DNA of 64,000 nucleotides from positions 124,001 to 188,000 of the forward strand of contig NZ_SBIT01000015.1 in assembly GCF_004765785.1 (NCBI RefSeq), in the 5' to 3' direction. Both the position numbers and the translations under genes were made by a program. Positions 25,817 through 35,707 of the stretch are shown piece after piece (positions within the stretch are counted from its first letter, which is position 1; each line of letters starts with the position of its first letter). Under the pieces are notes generated by a model that was not told the DNA's origin, searched no databases, and saw nothing but the letters and a program-made list of their open reading frames with translations. This DNA is from Halorussus ruber. Its GTDB lineage: Archaea > Halobacteriota > Halobacteria > Halobacteriales > Haladaptataceae.

Positions 25817-26340
25817 TGGCGCTCGGAGAGAACACCAAAGCCTACGAGACGCCGAACCATCCCTATCAGGGCGAGCGGATTTCCGAGGAGCGCAGTTTGC
25901 TGGACCGCTACGGACTCCAGAACAAGCAGGAACTCTGGAAGGCCCAGTCCGAGCTTCGTGGCTACCGCCGCGAGGCCCGGAACATCCTCGCGCAGCGTGC
26001 GCAGGGTGACACCGAGGCCGTCGAAGGAGAGGAGTTCGTCAGCCGCCTCCAGCGCGTCGGCATCCTCGACGAGGGCGACGAGCTGGACGACGTGCTGCTG
26101 CTGGACGTGACCGACGTCCTCGAGCGCCGTCTCCAGACGGTCGCCTACCGGAAGGGTCTGGGCAACACGCCCAACCAGGCGCGTCAGTTCGTCGTCCACG
26201 GACACGTCACGGTCGACGGCCAGCGCGTTCAGGCCCCCTCCTACAAGGTCGAGACGGCCGAGGAGGGCACCGTCGAGTTCGACGAGAACAGCCCGCTTGC
26301 GGACGAACTGCACCCCGAACGAGCGGAGGGTAACGAATGA
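25816..26340 (+). CDS. rps4: 30S ribosomal protein S4
   Basis: 174 residues. The archaeal S4 N-terminus ([20 protein letters not shown]) and the S4 RNA-binding domain ([30 protein letters not shown]) at ~105-155 are clear. S4 nucleates assembly of the 16S 5' domain. The stop overlaps the rps11 start (ATGA). Confidence 0.97.
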   Translation: MALGENTKAYETPNHPYQGERISEERSLLDRYGLQNKQELWKAQSELRGYRREARNILAQRAQGDTEAVEGEEFVSRLQRVGILDEGDELDDVLLLDVTDVLERRLQTVAYRKGLGNTPNQARQFVVHGHVTVDGQRVQAPSYKVETAEEGTVEFDENSPLADELHPERAEGNE

Positions 26341-26729
26341 GCGCAAACGACGACGAGAAATGGGGCGTAGCCCACGTTCACGCATCGTTCAACAACACCA
26401 TCATCACGGTCACTGACCTGACCGGTGCGGAGACCATCGCCAAGTCCAGCGGCGGGACGGTCGTCAAGCAGAACCGCGACGAGTCCTCGCCCTACGCCGC
26501 GATGCAGATGGCCGAGACGGTCGCCGAGGAAGTCAAGGCGGCGGGCATCGAGGGCGTTCACGTCAACGTGCGCGGCCCCGGTGGCAACCTGCAGCAGAAC
26601 CCCGGTCCGGGCGCACAGGCGACGATTCGCGCGCTCGCTCGCGCCGGTCTCGAAATCGGTCGCATCGAAGACGTGACCCCCATCCCGCACGACGGTACCC
26701 GCGCCCCCAAGGGCAAGAGTGGATTCTAA
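26337..26729 (+). CDS. rps11: 30S ribosomal protein S11
   Basis: 130 residues. The start [20 protein letters not shown] and the C-terminal [19 protein letters not shown] are diagnostic of archaeal S11, a platform protein beside the mRNA exit. Translationally coupled to rps4 by a 4-base overlap; rpoD starts 3 bases later. Confidence 0.97.
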   Translation: MSANDDEKWGVAHVHASFNNTIITVTDLTGAETIAKSSGGTVVKQNRDESSPYAAMQMAETVAEEVKAAGIEGVHVNVRGPGGNLQQNPGPGAQATIRALARAGLEIGRIEDVTPIPHDGTRAPKGKSGF

Positions 26730-26732
26730 CCC

Positions 26733-27479
26733 ATGACAGAAGACTACGAGGTCGAGTTCATCGAACGTGGCGACCGCCACGCGCGGTTCCTCGTTCGAGG
26801 TGTCACCCCGGCGTTCGCCAACGGGATTCGGCGAGCCATCATCGCGGACGTGCCGACGCTGTCTATCGACACGGTCCGGATGGTCGAGAACTCGTCGGTC
26901 ATGTTCGACGAGCAGCTCGGGCTTCGGCTCGGGTTGGTCCCGCTGACGACGCCGCTCGGCGAGTTCGAGGAGGGCGACACCGTCACCCTCAGCCTCGACG
27001 TGTCGGGACCGAGTACCGCGTACTCGGGCGACCTCGTGAGTTCCGACGGGATGGTCCAACCGGCCGACGACAACATTCCCATCATCGACTTGAAGGACGA
27101 CCAGCGGCTCGAACTCGAAGCCGACGCCGTCCTCTCGACGGGGAAAGACCACGCCAAACATCAGGGCGGCGTGGCCGTCGGCTACCGGCACCTCCAGCGC
27201 GTGGAAGTCCTCGGCGACAGCGACGAGTACGGCGAGGAGGAAACCAACATCCTCCGCGGCGTCATCGAAGAGGACGGCGAACTCGTCCCGACCGAGGAGT
27301 TCGACCACGACCTGACCAACCGGTATCCCGGCAAGGAAATCGAGGTCCACGACGTGCCGAACGCGTTCGTGTTCGACGTCGATACCGACGGGTCGCTGAC
27401 CGTAGACGAAATCGTCACCGCCGCGGCCGCTTCGATTAGCGACCGCGCGGACGAACTCGAACAGGCTGTACAACTATAA
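26733..27479 (+). CDS. rpoD: DNA-directed RNA polymerase subunit D
   Basis: 248 residues. This is the archaeal counterpart of the bacterial alpha N-terminal domain and of eukaryotic Rpb3. [18 protein letters not shown] carries the alpha motif that dimerises with subunit L for polymerase assembly. Some archaeal D subunits hold one or two [4Fe-4S] clusters in a ferredoxin-like insert; this protein has no cysteine at all, so it holds none. It is the last protein gene before tRNA-Leu. Confidence 0.97.
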   Translation: MTEDYEVEFIERGDRHARFLVRGVTPAFANGIRRAIIADVPTLSIDTVRMVENSSVMFDEQLGLRLGLVPLTTPLGEFEEGDTVTLSLDVSGPSTAYSGDLVSSDGMVQPADDNIPIIDLKDDQRLELEADAVLSTGKDHAKHQGGVAVGYRHLQRVEVLGDSDEYGEEETNILRGVIEEDGELVPTEEFDHDLTNRYPGKEIEVHDVPNAFVFDVDTDGSLTVDEIVTAAAASISDRADELEQAVQL

Positions 27480-27650
27480 CAATGCTGGGCTCTTCGAACC
27501 GCACTCCGGTCACGGCGCTTGCGTGGTCCCAAAAGTCGCAGGACTCCGCGGCGATTGGGCACGCGATTGGAAGTCAGACCGAAAGTGGTTTGAAGGGCCA
27601 CCCACAACACACGGTTGCCCGCGACGGGCTGCACGTGTGTTCTCAGACGT

Positions 27651-27735
27651 GCAGGGATAGCCAAGTCAGGCCAACGGCGCAGCGTTCAGGGCGCTGTCTC
27701 GTAGGAGTCCGCAGGTTCAAATCCTGCTCCCTGCA
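27651..27735 (+). tRNA. tRNA-Leu (anticodon CAG)
   Basis: 85 nt. Acceptor arms GCAGGGA and TCCCTGC pair fully, with discriminator A. The anticodon stem CAGCG/CGCTG encloses TTCAGGG, giving anticodon CAG. The T arm is GCAGG-TTCAAAT-CCTGC, and a long variable arm is present. CCA is not encoded. It lies between rpoD and rpl18e, 33 bases before the latter. Confidence 0.95.
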
Positions 27736-27768
27736 CTTCAGTTCTTATTCCCATCAGGAGGAAGTATT

Positions 27769-28122
27769 ATGAGCAAGACGAATCCGAGGCTCACCAGTCT
27801 CATCGCTGACCTGAAGTCGACGTCCCGCGATTCGGACGCCGACGTGTGGAGTACTGTCGCGGACCGCCTCGAGAAGCCCCGGAGCACGCACGCGGAAGTC
27901 AACCTCGGTCGCATCGAGCGATACGCCGAGGAGGACGAGACCGTCATCGTGCCCGGCAAGGTTCTCGGGAGTGGAGTCCTGCAAAAAGAAGTTACCGTCG
28001 CCGCTGTGGACTTTTCGTCCACCGCGGAGACCAAAATCGAGCAAGCCGACGGTGAGGTTCTCGACCTCGAACAGGCAATCGAACAGAACCCCGAAGGCTC
28101 GAACGTCCGGGTGATTCGATGA
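27769..28122 (+). CDS. rpl18e: 50S ribosomal protein L18e
   Basis: 117 residues. [17 protein letters not shown] at the start and [20 protein letters not shown] in the middle mark the L18e (L15-like) family, absent from bacteria. A GGAGGA Shine-Dalgarno lies ahead of the ATG. Its stop overlaps the rpl13 start (ATGA). First gene of the L18e-L13-S9-RpoN-RpoK-Eno-S2 operon. Confidence 0.96.
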   Translation: MSKTNPRLTSLIADLKSTSRDSDADVWSTVADRLEKPRSTHAEVNLGRIERYAEEDETVIVPGKVLGSGVLQKEVTVAAVDFSSTAETKIEQADGEVLDLEQAIEQNPEGSNVRVIR

Positions 28123-28556
28123 GTCTCGCAGAATTCGACGCAGACGTCGTAGTCGACGCCCGCGACTGCATTCTCGGTCGCGTGGCGAGCCAAGTCGCAC
28201 AGCGCGCACTCGACGGCGAGCGTGTCGCGGTTATCAACGCCGAGGACGCGGTCATCACCGGGAGCGAGGAGGACGTCATGTCCACCTACGAGAAGCGCGC
28301 CGAGCTGGGTTCGGACAGCGGTCCGTACTACCCCAAGCGCCCCGACATGATCTTCAAGCGGGCCATCCGCGGGATGGTCCCCTACAAGGAAGACAAGGGC
28401 CGCGAGGCGTTCGAGAACGTCCGAGTCTACGTCGGCAACCCCCTCGACGAGGACGGCGAAGTCCTCGAGGGAACGTCGCTGGACCGACTATCGAACATTC
28501 GCTTCGTCCAACTGGGCGACGTCAGTGAGAATCTGGGTGCTAACGTCACATGGTAA
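28119..28556 (+). CDS. rpl13: 50S ribosomal protein L13
   Basis: 145 residues. [19 protein letters not shown], the [15 protein letters not shown] segment and [15 protein letters not shown] define archaeal L13, an early assembly protein of the large subunit. It overlaps both neighbours (ATGA with rpl18e; 7 bases with rps9). Confidence 0.97.
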   Translation: MSLAEFDADVVVDARDCILGRVASQVAQRALDGERVAVINAEDAVITGSEEDVMSTYEKRAELGSDSGPYYPKRPDMIFKRAIRGMVPYKEDKGREAFENVRVYVGNPLDEDGEVLEGTSLDRLSNIRFVQLGDVSENLGANVTW

Positions 28557-28948
28557 CCAACACGAGTGGAAAGAAGAAGACGGCCATCGCCCGCGCCACC
28601 GTCACGGAAGGCGAGGGGCGAGTGCGAATCAACTCCCAGCCCGTCGAGCTGGTCGAACCGGAGACGGCTCGCCTGAAGATGCTGGAACCCTTCCGCATCG
28701 CCGACGAGGCCGCCCGAGACGACGTTGACGTTGAAGTCGACGTGCAGGGTGGCGGCATCAGCGGTCAGGCAGACGCCGTCCGGACCGCCATCGCGCGCGG
28801 CCTGGTGCAGTACACTAACGACGCCGAGCTTCGGGACGCGTTCATCGAGTTCGACCGGTCGCTGCTGGTCAACGACTCGCGGCGTTCCGAGCCCAAGAAG
28901 TGGGGCGGACCCGGCGCTCGCGCCCGCTACCAGAAATCCTACCGCTAA
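28550..28948 (+). CDS. rps9: 30S ribosomal protein S9
   Basis: 132 residues. It starts [18 protein letters not shown] and ends in the S9 signature [17 protein letters not shown]; the C-terminal Lys/Tyr/Arg tail reaches the P-site tRNA. The start overlaps the end of rpl13. Confidence 0.97.
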   Translation: MVTNTSGKKKTAIARATVTEGEGRVRINSQPVELVEPETARLKMLEPFRIADEAARDDVDVEVDVQGGGISGQADAVRTAIARGLVQYTNDAELRDAFIEFDRSLLVNDSRRSEPKKWGGPGARARYQKSYR

Positions 28949-28995
28949 CAACCATGGCAGGAAACCCGCGGTCCACGATGGAGGCACGATAACCC

Positions 28996-29196
28996 ATGAT
29001 GGTACCAGTCCGCTGTTTCACGTGCGGTATGGTCGTCGGGGAGTACTGGGAAGAGTTCAAAGCACGGTCTGAGACGAAAGAGGGCGACGAGGACCCCGAG
29101 AAGGTCCTCGACGAACTCGGCGTCGAACGACAGTGCTGTCGCCGAATGCTCGTCTCGCACAAGGACCTCGTCGACATCGTCGCTCCCTACCAGTAA
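28996..29196 (+). CDS. rpoN: DNA-directed RNA polymerase subunit N
   Basis: 66 residues, homologous to Rpb10. The zinc site is Cys7, Cys10 (CFTC) with the adjacent pair Cys47-Cys48 (QCCRRML), an unusual arrangement that is normal for this subunit. It helps hold subunits D and L to the large subunits. A second ATG at 28999 could be the start. Its stop overlaps the rpoK start (TAATG). Confidence 0.96.
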   Translation: MMVPVRCFTCGMVVGEYWEEFKARSETKEGDEDPEKVLDELGVERQCCRRMLVSHKDLVDIVAPYQ

Positions 29197-29375
29197 TGGC
29201 TCAACAACGCTACTCCCGCTACGAGAAGGCTCGAATCATCGGGGCGCGCGCCCTGCAGGTGTCCTACGGTGCGCCCGTGCTGACCGACACCGACCAGACG
29301 GAGCCGATTCTCATCGCGGCAGACGAGTACGACGCGGGCGTGTTGCCGTTCACCGTCCGCCGAGGTGAGAAATGA
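29196..29375 (+). CDS. rpoK: DNA-directed RNA polymerase subunit K
   Basis: 59 residues, homologous to Rpb6 and bacterial omega. [20 protein letters not shown] and the closing LPFTVRR(G) form the conserved core that clamps the largest subunit. The start at 29196 is set by the overlap with rpoN; the stop overlaps the enolase start (ATGA). Confidence 0.96.
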   Translation: MAQQRYSRYEKARIIGARALQVSYGAPVLTDTDQTEPILIAADEYDAGVLPFTVRRGEK

Positions 29376-30583
29376 CGCTGGTCACCGACGTTCGACTCCG
29401 GCAGGTACTCGACTCCCGCGGGAATCGAACCGTCGAGGCCGACGTCGTCACCGAGAGCGGGGGCTTCGGCCGAGCGGCGGCCCCGAGCGGTGCTTCGACG
29501 GGCGAGTACGAGGCTATCGAACTCGACCCCAACGAGGCCATCGCCTCGGCCCGCGAGTACGCGGTGCCCCGACTCGAAGGCAAAGTCTACGTCGGCGACC
29601 AGCGCGACGTGGACAGAACGCTCCGAGCGGCAGACGGCACCGACGACTTCTCGGAAATCGGTGCGAACAGCGCGGTCGCAATCAGCATGGCCGCCGCGAA
29701 GGCCGCGGCGGACGTGCTGGGCGCGCCGCTCTACCAGCACCTCGGCGGTGCCTTCCGCGGCGAGGAGTTCCCGACGCCGCTGGGCAACGTGGTCGGCGGC
29801 GGCGAACACGCCGCGGACGCGACCGCGATTCAGGAGTTCCTCGCCGCGCCGGTCGGCGCGCCGAGCGTCCAAGACGCGGTGTTCGCCAACGCCGAAGTCC
29901 ACCAGAAGGTCCACGACCTGCTGGCAGAGCGCGATATCGCCGCGGGCAAGGGCGACGAGGGCGCGTGGGCACCCTCCATCGACGACGACGAGGCGTTCGA
30001 AATCGTCGACGAGGCCACCGACGCCGTCGCCGACGATTTCGGCTTCGACATCAAGTTCGGCCTCGACGTCGCTGGCGCTGAGATGTACGACGAGGAGAAC
30101 GACGAGTACGTCTACCGCGACACGACGCGCTCGACCGACGAGCAAATCGAGTACATCGCGGACCTCGTCGACGAGTACGACCTCGCCTACGTGGAGGACC
30201 CGCTGGACGAGAACGACTACGAGGGCTTCGCCGACCTGACCGAGAAAGTCGGCGACCGGACGCTGATTTGCGGTGACGACCTGTTCGTCACCAACGTCGA
30301 GCGACTGGAGACGGGCATCGAGCAGGGCGCTGGCAACAGCATCCTGGTCAAGCCCAACCAAATCGGCACCCTCAGCGACGCCGTTGACGCCGTGGAACTC
30401 GCGGTCGAGAACGGCTACCAGCCGGTCATCTCCCACCGGAGCGGAGAGACCGAGGACACGACCATCGCACACCTCGCCGTGGCGACCGCCGCGCCGTACA
30501 TCAAGACGGGCGCGGTCGGCGGCGAGCGAACTGCCAAACTGAACGAACTCATTCGCATCGAGCAAAACGCATCCCGACTATGA
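29372..30583 (+). CDS. eno: Enolase
   Basis: 403 residues. Family motifs are [28 protein letters not shown], the metal ligands in [24 protein letters not shown] and GDDLF, the catalytic lysine in [12 protein letters not shown], and the signature [17 protein letters not shown]. It interconverts 2-phosphoglycerate and phosphoenolpyruvate. Its placement inside a ribosomal/RNA polymerase operon, overlapping rpoK and rps2 by four bases on each side, is characteristic of archaea. Confidence 0.97.
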   Translation: MTLVTDVRLRQVLDSRGNRTVEADVVTESGGFGRAAAPSGASTGEYEAIELDPNEAIASAREYAVPRLEGKVYVGDQRDVDRTLRAADGTDDFSEIGANSAVAISMAAAKAAADVLGAPLYQHLGGAFRGEEFPTPLGNVVGGGEHAADATAIQEFLAAPVGAPSVQDAVFANAEVHQKVHDLLAERDIAAGKGDEGAWAPSIDDDEAFEIVDEATDAVADDFGFDIKFGLDVAGAEMYDEENDEYVYRDTTRSTDEQIEYIADLVDEYDLAYVEDPLDENDYEGFADLTEKVGDRTLICGDDLFVTNVERLETGIEQGAGNSILVKPNQIGTLSDAVDAVELAVENGYQPVISHRSGETEDTTIAHLAVATAAPYIKTGAVGGERTAKLNELIRIEQNASRL

Positions 30584-31371
30584 GCGAGAACGACCCCGAA
30601 CAGGTAGACGAGGAAGGCCTCGACGCCGCGGAATCCGAAATCGACCCCGAACCCGAGGGCGCTGGCGGCGCGGAACCGTCGGAACAGCCCGACGAGGACG
30701 TGGCAAGCGAGGCTGACGACGAACAAGCAACCGAAGACCTCGAAGACGAGGGACCGAACCTCGACGAGGACGTCATGGAGAACCAGGAGGAGGCAGACCT
30801 CCTCATCCCCGTCGAGGACTACCTCGGCGCTGGCGTCCACATCGGTACCCAGCAGAAGACCAAGGACATGGAGCGGTTCATCCACCGCGTCCGGACCGAC
30901 GGGCTGTACGTCCTCGACGTCTCGAAGACCGACCAGCGCATCCGGACTGCGGCGGACTTCCTCGCCAACTACAGTCCCGAACAGATTCTGGTCACCTCCT
31001 CGCGTCAGTACGGTCGCTTCCCCGCGGAGAAGTTCGCGGACGCCGTCGGCGCGCGCGCCCGGACGGGCCGGTTCATCCCCGGCACCCTCACCAACCCCAA
31101 GTACGAGGGGTACATCGAGCCGGACGTCGTGGTCGTGACCGACCCCATCGGTGACGCCCAAGCCGTCAAAGAGGCCATCACGGTGGGCATCCCGGTCATC
31201 GCCATGTGCGACTCCAACAACAACACCAGCAACGTGGACCTCGTCGTCCCGACGAACAACAAGGGTCGCAAGGCCCTGTCGGTCGTCTACTGGCTGCTGG
31301 CCAACGAGACGCTCGACCGCCGCGGTGCCGAGCCGACCTACTCGCTCGACGACTTCGAGAGCGAGATTTAG
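30580..31371 (+). CDS. rps2: 30S ribosomal protein S2
   Basis: 263 residues. The S2 core begins near residue 72 ([20 protein letters not shown]) and contains the signatures [12 protein letters not shown] and [18 protein letters not shown]. It is preceded by a ~70-residue tail made almost wholly of Glu, Asp, Ala and Pro, much longer than in non-halophiles. It binds the 30S between head and body. Last gene of the operon, followed by a T-rich stretch (31374-31400). Confidence 0.96.
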   Translation: MSENDPEQVDEEGLDAAESEIDPEPEGAGGAEPSEQPDEDVASEADDEQATEDLEDEGPNLDEDVMENQEEADLLIPVEDYLGAGVHIGTQQKTKDMERFIHRVRTDGLYVLDVSKTDQRIRTAADFLANYSPEQILVTSSRQYGRFPAEKFADAVGARARTGRFIPGTLTNPKYEGYIEPDVVVVTDPIGDAQAVKEAITVGIPVIAMCDSNNNTSNVDLVVPTNNKGRKALSVVYWLLANETLDRRGAEPTYSLDDFESEI

Positions 31372-31373
31372 AC

Positions 31374-31400
31374 GGTTTTTCGAGTTTCGTTTTGTGGACA
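31374..31400 (+). terminator. T-rich terminator region after rps2
   Basis: The tracts GGTTTTTCG and TCGTTTTGTGG directly follow the rps2 stop codon. Confidence 0.4.
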
Positions 31401-31477
31401 GTTTTCGGTTCGTGTTTCGGTAGTCCCACTAGTGGCCACGTTCTATTTCCCGCTTCGGACACGCTGTCCACGTAGCG

Positions 31478-31672
31478 ATGGCAAACCTAAATTCGCGGTC
31501 CATGAACAAGCTCAGCATCGTCTCGACGCTCGCGGACGCCGCGATGGCGTTCGTCCGCGGGCGAAAGAAGAGCGGGGTGTTGCTCCTCGGGGCGGCCGCG
31601 CTCTCCTCGAAGGTCCCCGGTATCGGTACGGCGGTCTCTCTACTCGTGCGACTCGTGCGCTGGCTTCGGTAG
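31478..31672 (+). CDS. Small basic protein with one hydrophobic segment
   Basis: 64 residues. The middle is a hydrophobic segment (GVLLLGAAALSSKVPG) flanked by basic residues (FVRGRKKS before, VRLVRWLR at the end), as in small peripheral or single-span membrane proteins. The basic character is unusual in this acidic proteome. The ATG at 31478 follows an AT-rich element (TCTATTT, 31442-31448) at plausible promoter spacing; the ATG at 31502 is an alternative start. Function unknown; it stands alone between rps2 and the convergent meaB. Confidence 0.5.
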   Translation: MANLNSRSMNKLSIVSTLADAAMAFVRGRKKSGVLLLGAAALSSKVPGIGTAVSLLVRLVRWLR

Positions 31673-31752
31673 TCGGGATTTCGCGCTCTTTTTCCAGACG
31701 TTCGGTCGGCGAGAGCGACGGCGAAGAACGTGAAAGCGAAGCGGTCTGGTGA

Positions 31753-32841
31753 CTACTCGTCTCGGTCGCCCAGTTCGTCCACGCAGTCCTCGATGGGGTC
31801 CATGACCTCGTCGGCGACCGAGTAGGGGTCCGTCTCGCGGTCGATGATACCGGAGACCAGTTCGTCCATGCCGCCCCGGCGCTCGATTTCGCCTTCCAGC
31901 AGGGTGCCCACGTCGTCCCGGAGCAGGTTGCGAATCTCCTCGGCGTAGCGCATCCGGGCCTTGTCTTCGAGCAGACCCGAGGACTGGAGGTACTCGTAGT
32001 GGTCTTCGAGGGTGTCGATTAGCTCCTCGACGCCCTCGCCGTCCTTGGCGACGGTCTCGACGATGGCGGGGTCCCAGCTTTCGGGCTCCTCGTCCTCGCC
32101 AGACTTCTCGCTCTCTTCGGCGTCCTCGTCGCCGTCCGCGAGCGCGTCAGCGCCGTGGTGGCCGGTGGCGAGGTTCGCGGTGTTGTCCTGCTGCATGTGG
32201 ACCATCTCGCGGAGTTCCTGCACCGTGCGGTCCGCGCCCTTCAGGTCTGCCTTGTTGACGACGAACACGTCGCCGATTTCCAGAATCCCGGCCTTGAGCA
32301 TCTGGACGTCGTCGCCGCTCCCCGGCGGGACCAGCACGGCGACCGTGTCGGCGGATTTCACGATGTCGATTTCGTTCTGCCCCGCGCCGACGGTCTCGAT
32401 GATGATCTTGTCCTTGCCGAACGCGTCGAGGGCCTTCACGGCGTCGGTGGTGGCCGTCGAGAGGCCGCCGAGGCTCCCGCGGGCGCTCATCGACCGGAAG
32501 AACACCTCCATGTCGCCGACGTTGCTCGCCATCCGGATGCGGTCGCCCAGCACCGCGCCGCCCGTGAACGGCGAGGAGGGGTCGACCGCGATGACGCCGA
32601 CGGTCTCGCCGCGCTCGCGGTAGAAGTTCGCCATCTTGTCCACCAGCGTGGACTTGCCAGCGCCGGGGCTTCCCGTGATGCCGACGACCTCGGCGTCGCC
32701 GGTGTGCTTGTGGAGTTCCGAGACGAGATTCCGGTAGCCCGGCGCGCGGTTCTCGATTTTGGTGATGGTCCGGGCCAGCGCGCGGTGCTTGCCCGCCAGC
32801 AGCTCCTCGACCAGTTCGGCGTGGTCGGCTTCGGCGTTCAT
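31753..32841 (-). CDS. meaB: MeaB-type GTPase (methylmalonyl-CoA mutase chaperone)
   Basis: 362 residues. The G3E/MeaB P-loop GSPGAGKST lies at 57-65, then VDPSSPFTGGAVLGDRIRM, the IIETVGAGQNE signature and the base-recognition motif NKADLKG. Residues ~230-260 form a long acidic insert (halophile type). A C-terminal helical dimerisation arm follows. MeaB guards the mutase and gates delivery of adenosylcobalamin. It overlaps the upstream B12-subunit gene by four bases, confirming the functional link. Confidence 0.94.
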   Translation of the reverse strand: MNAEADHAELVEELLAGKHRALARTITKIENRAPGYRNLVSELHKHTGDAEVVGITGSPGAGKSTLVDKMANFYRERGETVGVIAVDPSSPFTGGAVLGDRIRMASNVGDMEVFFRSMSARGSLGGLSTATTDAVKALDAFGKDKIIIETVGAGQNEIDIVKSADTVAVLVPPGSGDDVQMLKAGILEIGDVFVVNKADLKGADRTVQELREMVHMQQDNTANLATGHHGADALADGDEDAEESEKSGEDEEPESWDPAIVETVAKDGEGVEELIDTLEDHYEYLQSSGLLEDKARMRYAEEIRNLLRDDVGTLLEGEIERRGGMDELVSGIIDRETDPYSVADEVMDPIEDCVDELGDRDE

Positions 32842-33254
32842 CGCTTCGGGGCGTTCTCGCGGACGAACTCGATGGTCTCCTCCATCGGCGTGCCGGGACC
32901 GAACACCTCGGCGACGCCCATCTCCTTCAGCTCCTCCTTGTCGTCGTCGGGCACGACGCCGCCGACGAGGACGAGGGTGTCCTCGAAGGCGTCGTACTCT
33001 TTGAGACCGTCGATGACCTTGGGGACCAGCGTGTTGTGCGCGCCCGAGAGGATGGAGATGCCCAGCACGTTCACGTCCTCTTGGACCGCGGCCTGCACGA
33101 TTTCGTCGGGGGCGTTGTGGAGGCCCGAGTAGATGACCTCGAACCCGGCGTCGCGGAAGGCGCGGGCGATGACGTGCGCGCCGCGGTCGTGGCCGTCGAG
33201 TCCGACTTTCGCAACCAGACAGCGAATCGACTGCTGTTCGGAGTCTGCGCTCAT
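32838..33254 (-). CDS. mcmB: Methylmalonyl-CoA mutase, B12-binding subunit
   Basis: 138 residues from the ATG at 33254 (an ATG at 33263 would add three residues). The cobalamin motif is DGHDRG (Asp20, His22, Gly25) with VLGISILSGAH and LVGGVVPDDD, matching the stand-alone C-terminal domain of methylmalonyl-CoA mutase; His22 should ligate cobalt from below. The catalytic large subunit must be encoded elsewhere. Together they convert methylmalonyl-CoA to succinyl-CoA in propionate and odd-chain metabolism. Confidence 0.93.
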   Translation of the reverse strand: MSADSEQQSIRCLVAKVGLDGHDRGAHVIARAFRDAGFEVIYSGLHNAPDEIVQAAVQEDVNVLGISILSGAHNTLVPKVIDGLKEYDAFEDTLVLVGGVVPDDDKEELKEMGVAEVFGPGTPMEETIEFVRENAPKR

Positions 33255-33519
33255 ACCCGTCATTTCATCCCGTCTGGCTTTGACAGTTACGGAAACCCGG
33301 CCGAAAGTTCGTTTTGATTTCTGAAACCGTGGTTGTTGGCGGCGGAGTTGGCGGATTCGCGGGCGGGGAATTTGACAGACGGAAGTTCGTCGGTCGAGGG
33401 GGTCCGACTGTCACGGAGTACGTCGGACGAGGAGGCGCGCGTTCGTAGTACAGGGCTGAGACTGCCCAAAAGCATATTTATATTTCTTTAGGAAATAAAT
33501 CTAATTCTTTACCAAACAT

Positions 33520-34065
33520 CTATTTGTCTCTCTCCTTCGCCCGAAGCCGCCGCCGGAACTCCGAGGACTCCGGCCCGTCCGCATCCGTGAGGTCCTCGAC
33601 CGGCACGCCCCGCAACCGGAAGATTTCGACCGCCTCGTCGGCGTCGGCCGCAGTCGGCGTCTCGACGTCGAGTTTGTCGCGCTCGCCGTCCCCGTACTCG
33701 ACGCGCAGGCGGTCGCGGTCCACGCGCCGGACCTCGGCAATCGCCCGAAGTGGCACGCTCCGGGTTCGGGCGGCTCGGTACGCGACGGCCGCGACGACGA
33801 ACCCGGCCCCCGCGACGAGCAACAGCGACGACACGTCCGCGCGGCCCGCCAGCACGTCCGGAAGGCTCCGGAGCGCGCGCGGAAGCACCGACGCCGTCCC
33901 GAGAAGCGAGACGAGAAACAGCAGTCGGCGACCCGACCCCTTCCGAGCCCAGCCCTCGCGCCACCGCTTTCCGAGTACGCCCCGGAGCGACCCCGAGACG
34001 CGGAGTCGGCCGTCGGCGACGGTCGCTCGGCCGGTGTCTGTCCGAAATCCCCACTCGCTTCTCAC
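33520..34065 (-). CDS. Membrane protein with two helices, function unknown
   Basis: 181 residues. A basic N-terminal half is followed by two hydrophobic segments at ~50-65 (LLFLVSLLGTASVL) and ~80-98 (SLLLVAGAGFVVAAVAY). The C-terminal ~75 residues form a soluble acidic domain (IAEVRRVDRDRLRVEYGD, RDKLDVETPTAADADEA). No family is recognised. It lies between the mutase genes and the kinase-like gene with its own upstream spacing. Confidence 0.7.
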   Translation of the reverse strand: MRSEWGFRTDTGRATVADGRLRVSGSLRGVLGKRWREGWARKGSGRRLLFLVSLLGTASVLPRALRSLPDVLAGRADVSSLLLVAGAGFVVAAVAYRAARTRSVPLRAIAEVRRVDRDRLRVEYGDGERDKLDVETPTAADADEAVEIFRLRGVPVEDLTDADGPESSEFRRRLRAKERDK

Positions 34066-34131
34066 AGTTCGAGTGACACCGCCGACCGTCTTATTTGGGG
34101 TGGTTCACGACCGGCGAAAAATCGCTTCCAC

Positions 34132-35001
34132 TCAGTACCCGAGTTCGACCAGCCGCTCCCCGATTTCCCGAGCGTAGTGGTCGTCCTCGAAGTACCGGAG
34201 ATGTTCGAGCAGGGGGTACAACTGGTACACCGCGCACCGGCCGTCGAAGAACCCGGCGTCGATGCCGCGCTCGTCGTCGTAGGTCTCGAAGAAGCCGTCG
34301 CCGAACCCGACGAACGCGGCGTAGGCGAGTTCGACCTCGGCGTGGCCGAAGTAGCACGCCGGGTCGAGGAGCGCCCGGACCTCGCCGTCGCGCGCGACGA
34401 CGTTCTCGGCCCACACGTCGCCGTGGACTAGCGAGGACGCCGGGTCGTCGGGGAGCCACGAGTCGAGGTCGGCCGCGAGCGCGTCGAGGCGGTCGAACAG
34501 CCCAGCGGGGAGAAGCCCCTCCGAACGAGCCTTCTCGGCCACGAACCGGAGTCTCTGGTCGCGGTAGAACGCGACCCACGAGTCGGTCCACGGGTTCGGC
34601 TGGCGGTACGGTCCCGAGAGGGTGTCCCGCGGGAAGCCGTACGTCCCGTCTCTACCGTCTGATTCTCGCGGAGACTCCTCGTGGAGCGCGGCGAGGAGGC
34701 GGGCAACGTCGCGCTCAGCTCGCGGGCCGAACTCGCCGTCGCCCTCGACGTACTCCATCACCAGCAGGTCGCTGTCGGCGTGGAACACCTCGGGGACGGG
34801 GAGACCTCGGTCGTCGAGGACCGAAAGCATGAACGCCTCCACGTCGAGTGGCGTGTCGCCGGTCTTCGCCACGACTGTTCGACCGTCGGCGAGTTCGACG
34901 CGGTGGACGCGCCCGACTTCGCCGCCGTCGAGTTCCGATTCCGACGCGACCGAGACGCCGAGGGCGTCCTCGGCTGCGGTCGAAAGTTGCGATTCGTCCA
35001 T
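34132..35001 (-). CDS. Fructosamine kinase-like protein
   Basis: 289 residues from the ATG at 35001. The APH/ChoK kinase fold is seen in VAKTGDTPLDVEAFML (ATP lysine and helix), MEYVEGDG, the catalytic loop SLVHGDVWAENV and the metal Asp in ALLDPACYFGHAEVELAY. FYRDQRLRFV is typical of the fructosamine-kinase family (PF03881). These enzymes phosphorylate glycated amines so that they break down, a protein repair role. The start overlaps by one base the stop of the DUF420 gene (TGATG). Confidence 0.88.
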   Translation of the reverse strand: MDESQLSTAAEDALGVSVASESELDGGEVGRVHRVELADGRTVVAKTGDTPLDVEAFMLSVLDDRGLPVPEVFHADSDLLVMEYVEGDGEFGPRAERDVARLLAALHEESPRESDGRDGTYGFPRDTLSGPYRQPNPWTDSWVAFYRDQRLRFVAEKARSEGLLPAGLFDRLDALAADLDSWLPDDPASSLVHGDVWAENVVARDGEVRALLDPACYFGHAEVELAYAAFVGFGDGFFETYDDERGIDAGFFDGRCAVYQLYPLLEHLRYFEDDHYAREIGERLVELGY

Positions 35002-35609
35002 CACGGAACAAACAGGACGGCCGCCGCCACGTACTCCTCGACGCCGTAGACGTGATTGAGCAGGACGTAGGTCACGATGCCGAGCGCGAGGCTCAGCCCC
35101 CACGCCGCGACCGCGATACGGCCGACCTTCGCGTGAGCGGTGTCCCGCAGTTCGCTCGGCGTGTGGGTCAGGCCCAGCACGACGGCGTGGACCACGACCG
35201 GGACCGACACCGCCGAGAGGACGATGTGAATCGCCAGCATGACGAGGTAGGCGTAGTAGGCCAACCCGCTCGCGTCGATGTGCTTCTCGCCCCCGCCGCC
35301 GAGTTTCGTCAGGTAGAGTACGAGAAAGAGCATGATGAGCGCGAACGCGGTCAGCATCGCGGTGCGGTGCTTCTCGACCTCGCCGCGGCGAATCCACCGC
35401 CAGCCGAGGAGGATTGCGGTCAGCGCGACGGTGTTGACGACCGCGATGGCGTGGCTCAGCAGGTCCACGGTCGCGCGTTCGAGTTCCGGATAAATCGGCA
35501 GTACGCCCGCGAACGTCCCGAGGACGAGCACGTATCCCAACACCGAGAGGACCGCCGTCGCGGCCCGGGGGTTGTCCTTGACCCGCCGCTTCGCAGTCGA
35601 GGTAGCCAT
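35001..35609 (-). CDS. DUF420 family membrane protein
   Basis: 202 residues with five or six transmembrane segments. The conserved DUF420 pattern is visible: SHAIAVVNTVALTAILLGW, a charged EVEKHRTAM, YYAYLVMLAIHIVLSAV and HAKVGRIAVAAWG; the spaced histidines could ligate heme or copper. DUF420 proteins are linked to cytochrome oxidase assembly (the CtaM group). No oxidase genes lie in this window. Translationally coupled to the fructosamine-kinase-like gene. Confidence 0.83.
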   Translation of the reverse strand: MATSTAKRRVKDNPRAATAVLSVLGYVLVLGTFAGVLPIYPELERATVDLLSHAIAVVNTVALTAILLGWRWIRRGEVEKHRTAMLTAFALIMLFLVLYLTKLGGGGEKHIDASGLAYYAYLVMLAIHIVLSAVSVPVVVHAVVLGLTHTPSELRDTAHAKVGRIAVAAWGLSLALGIVTYVLLNHVYGVEEYVAAAVLFVP

Positions 35610-35707
35610 GTGCGGGCGTTGGGACTATCGATTCAAGTGTGTTGCTGTCTATCGGTCGTGTTTAGATGGGATTGAGGTGCGGGGTCGAATAGAGAGAGTC
35701 GAATCTC

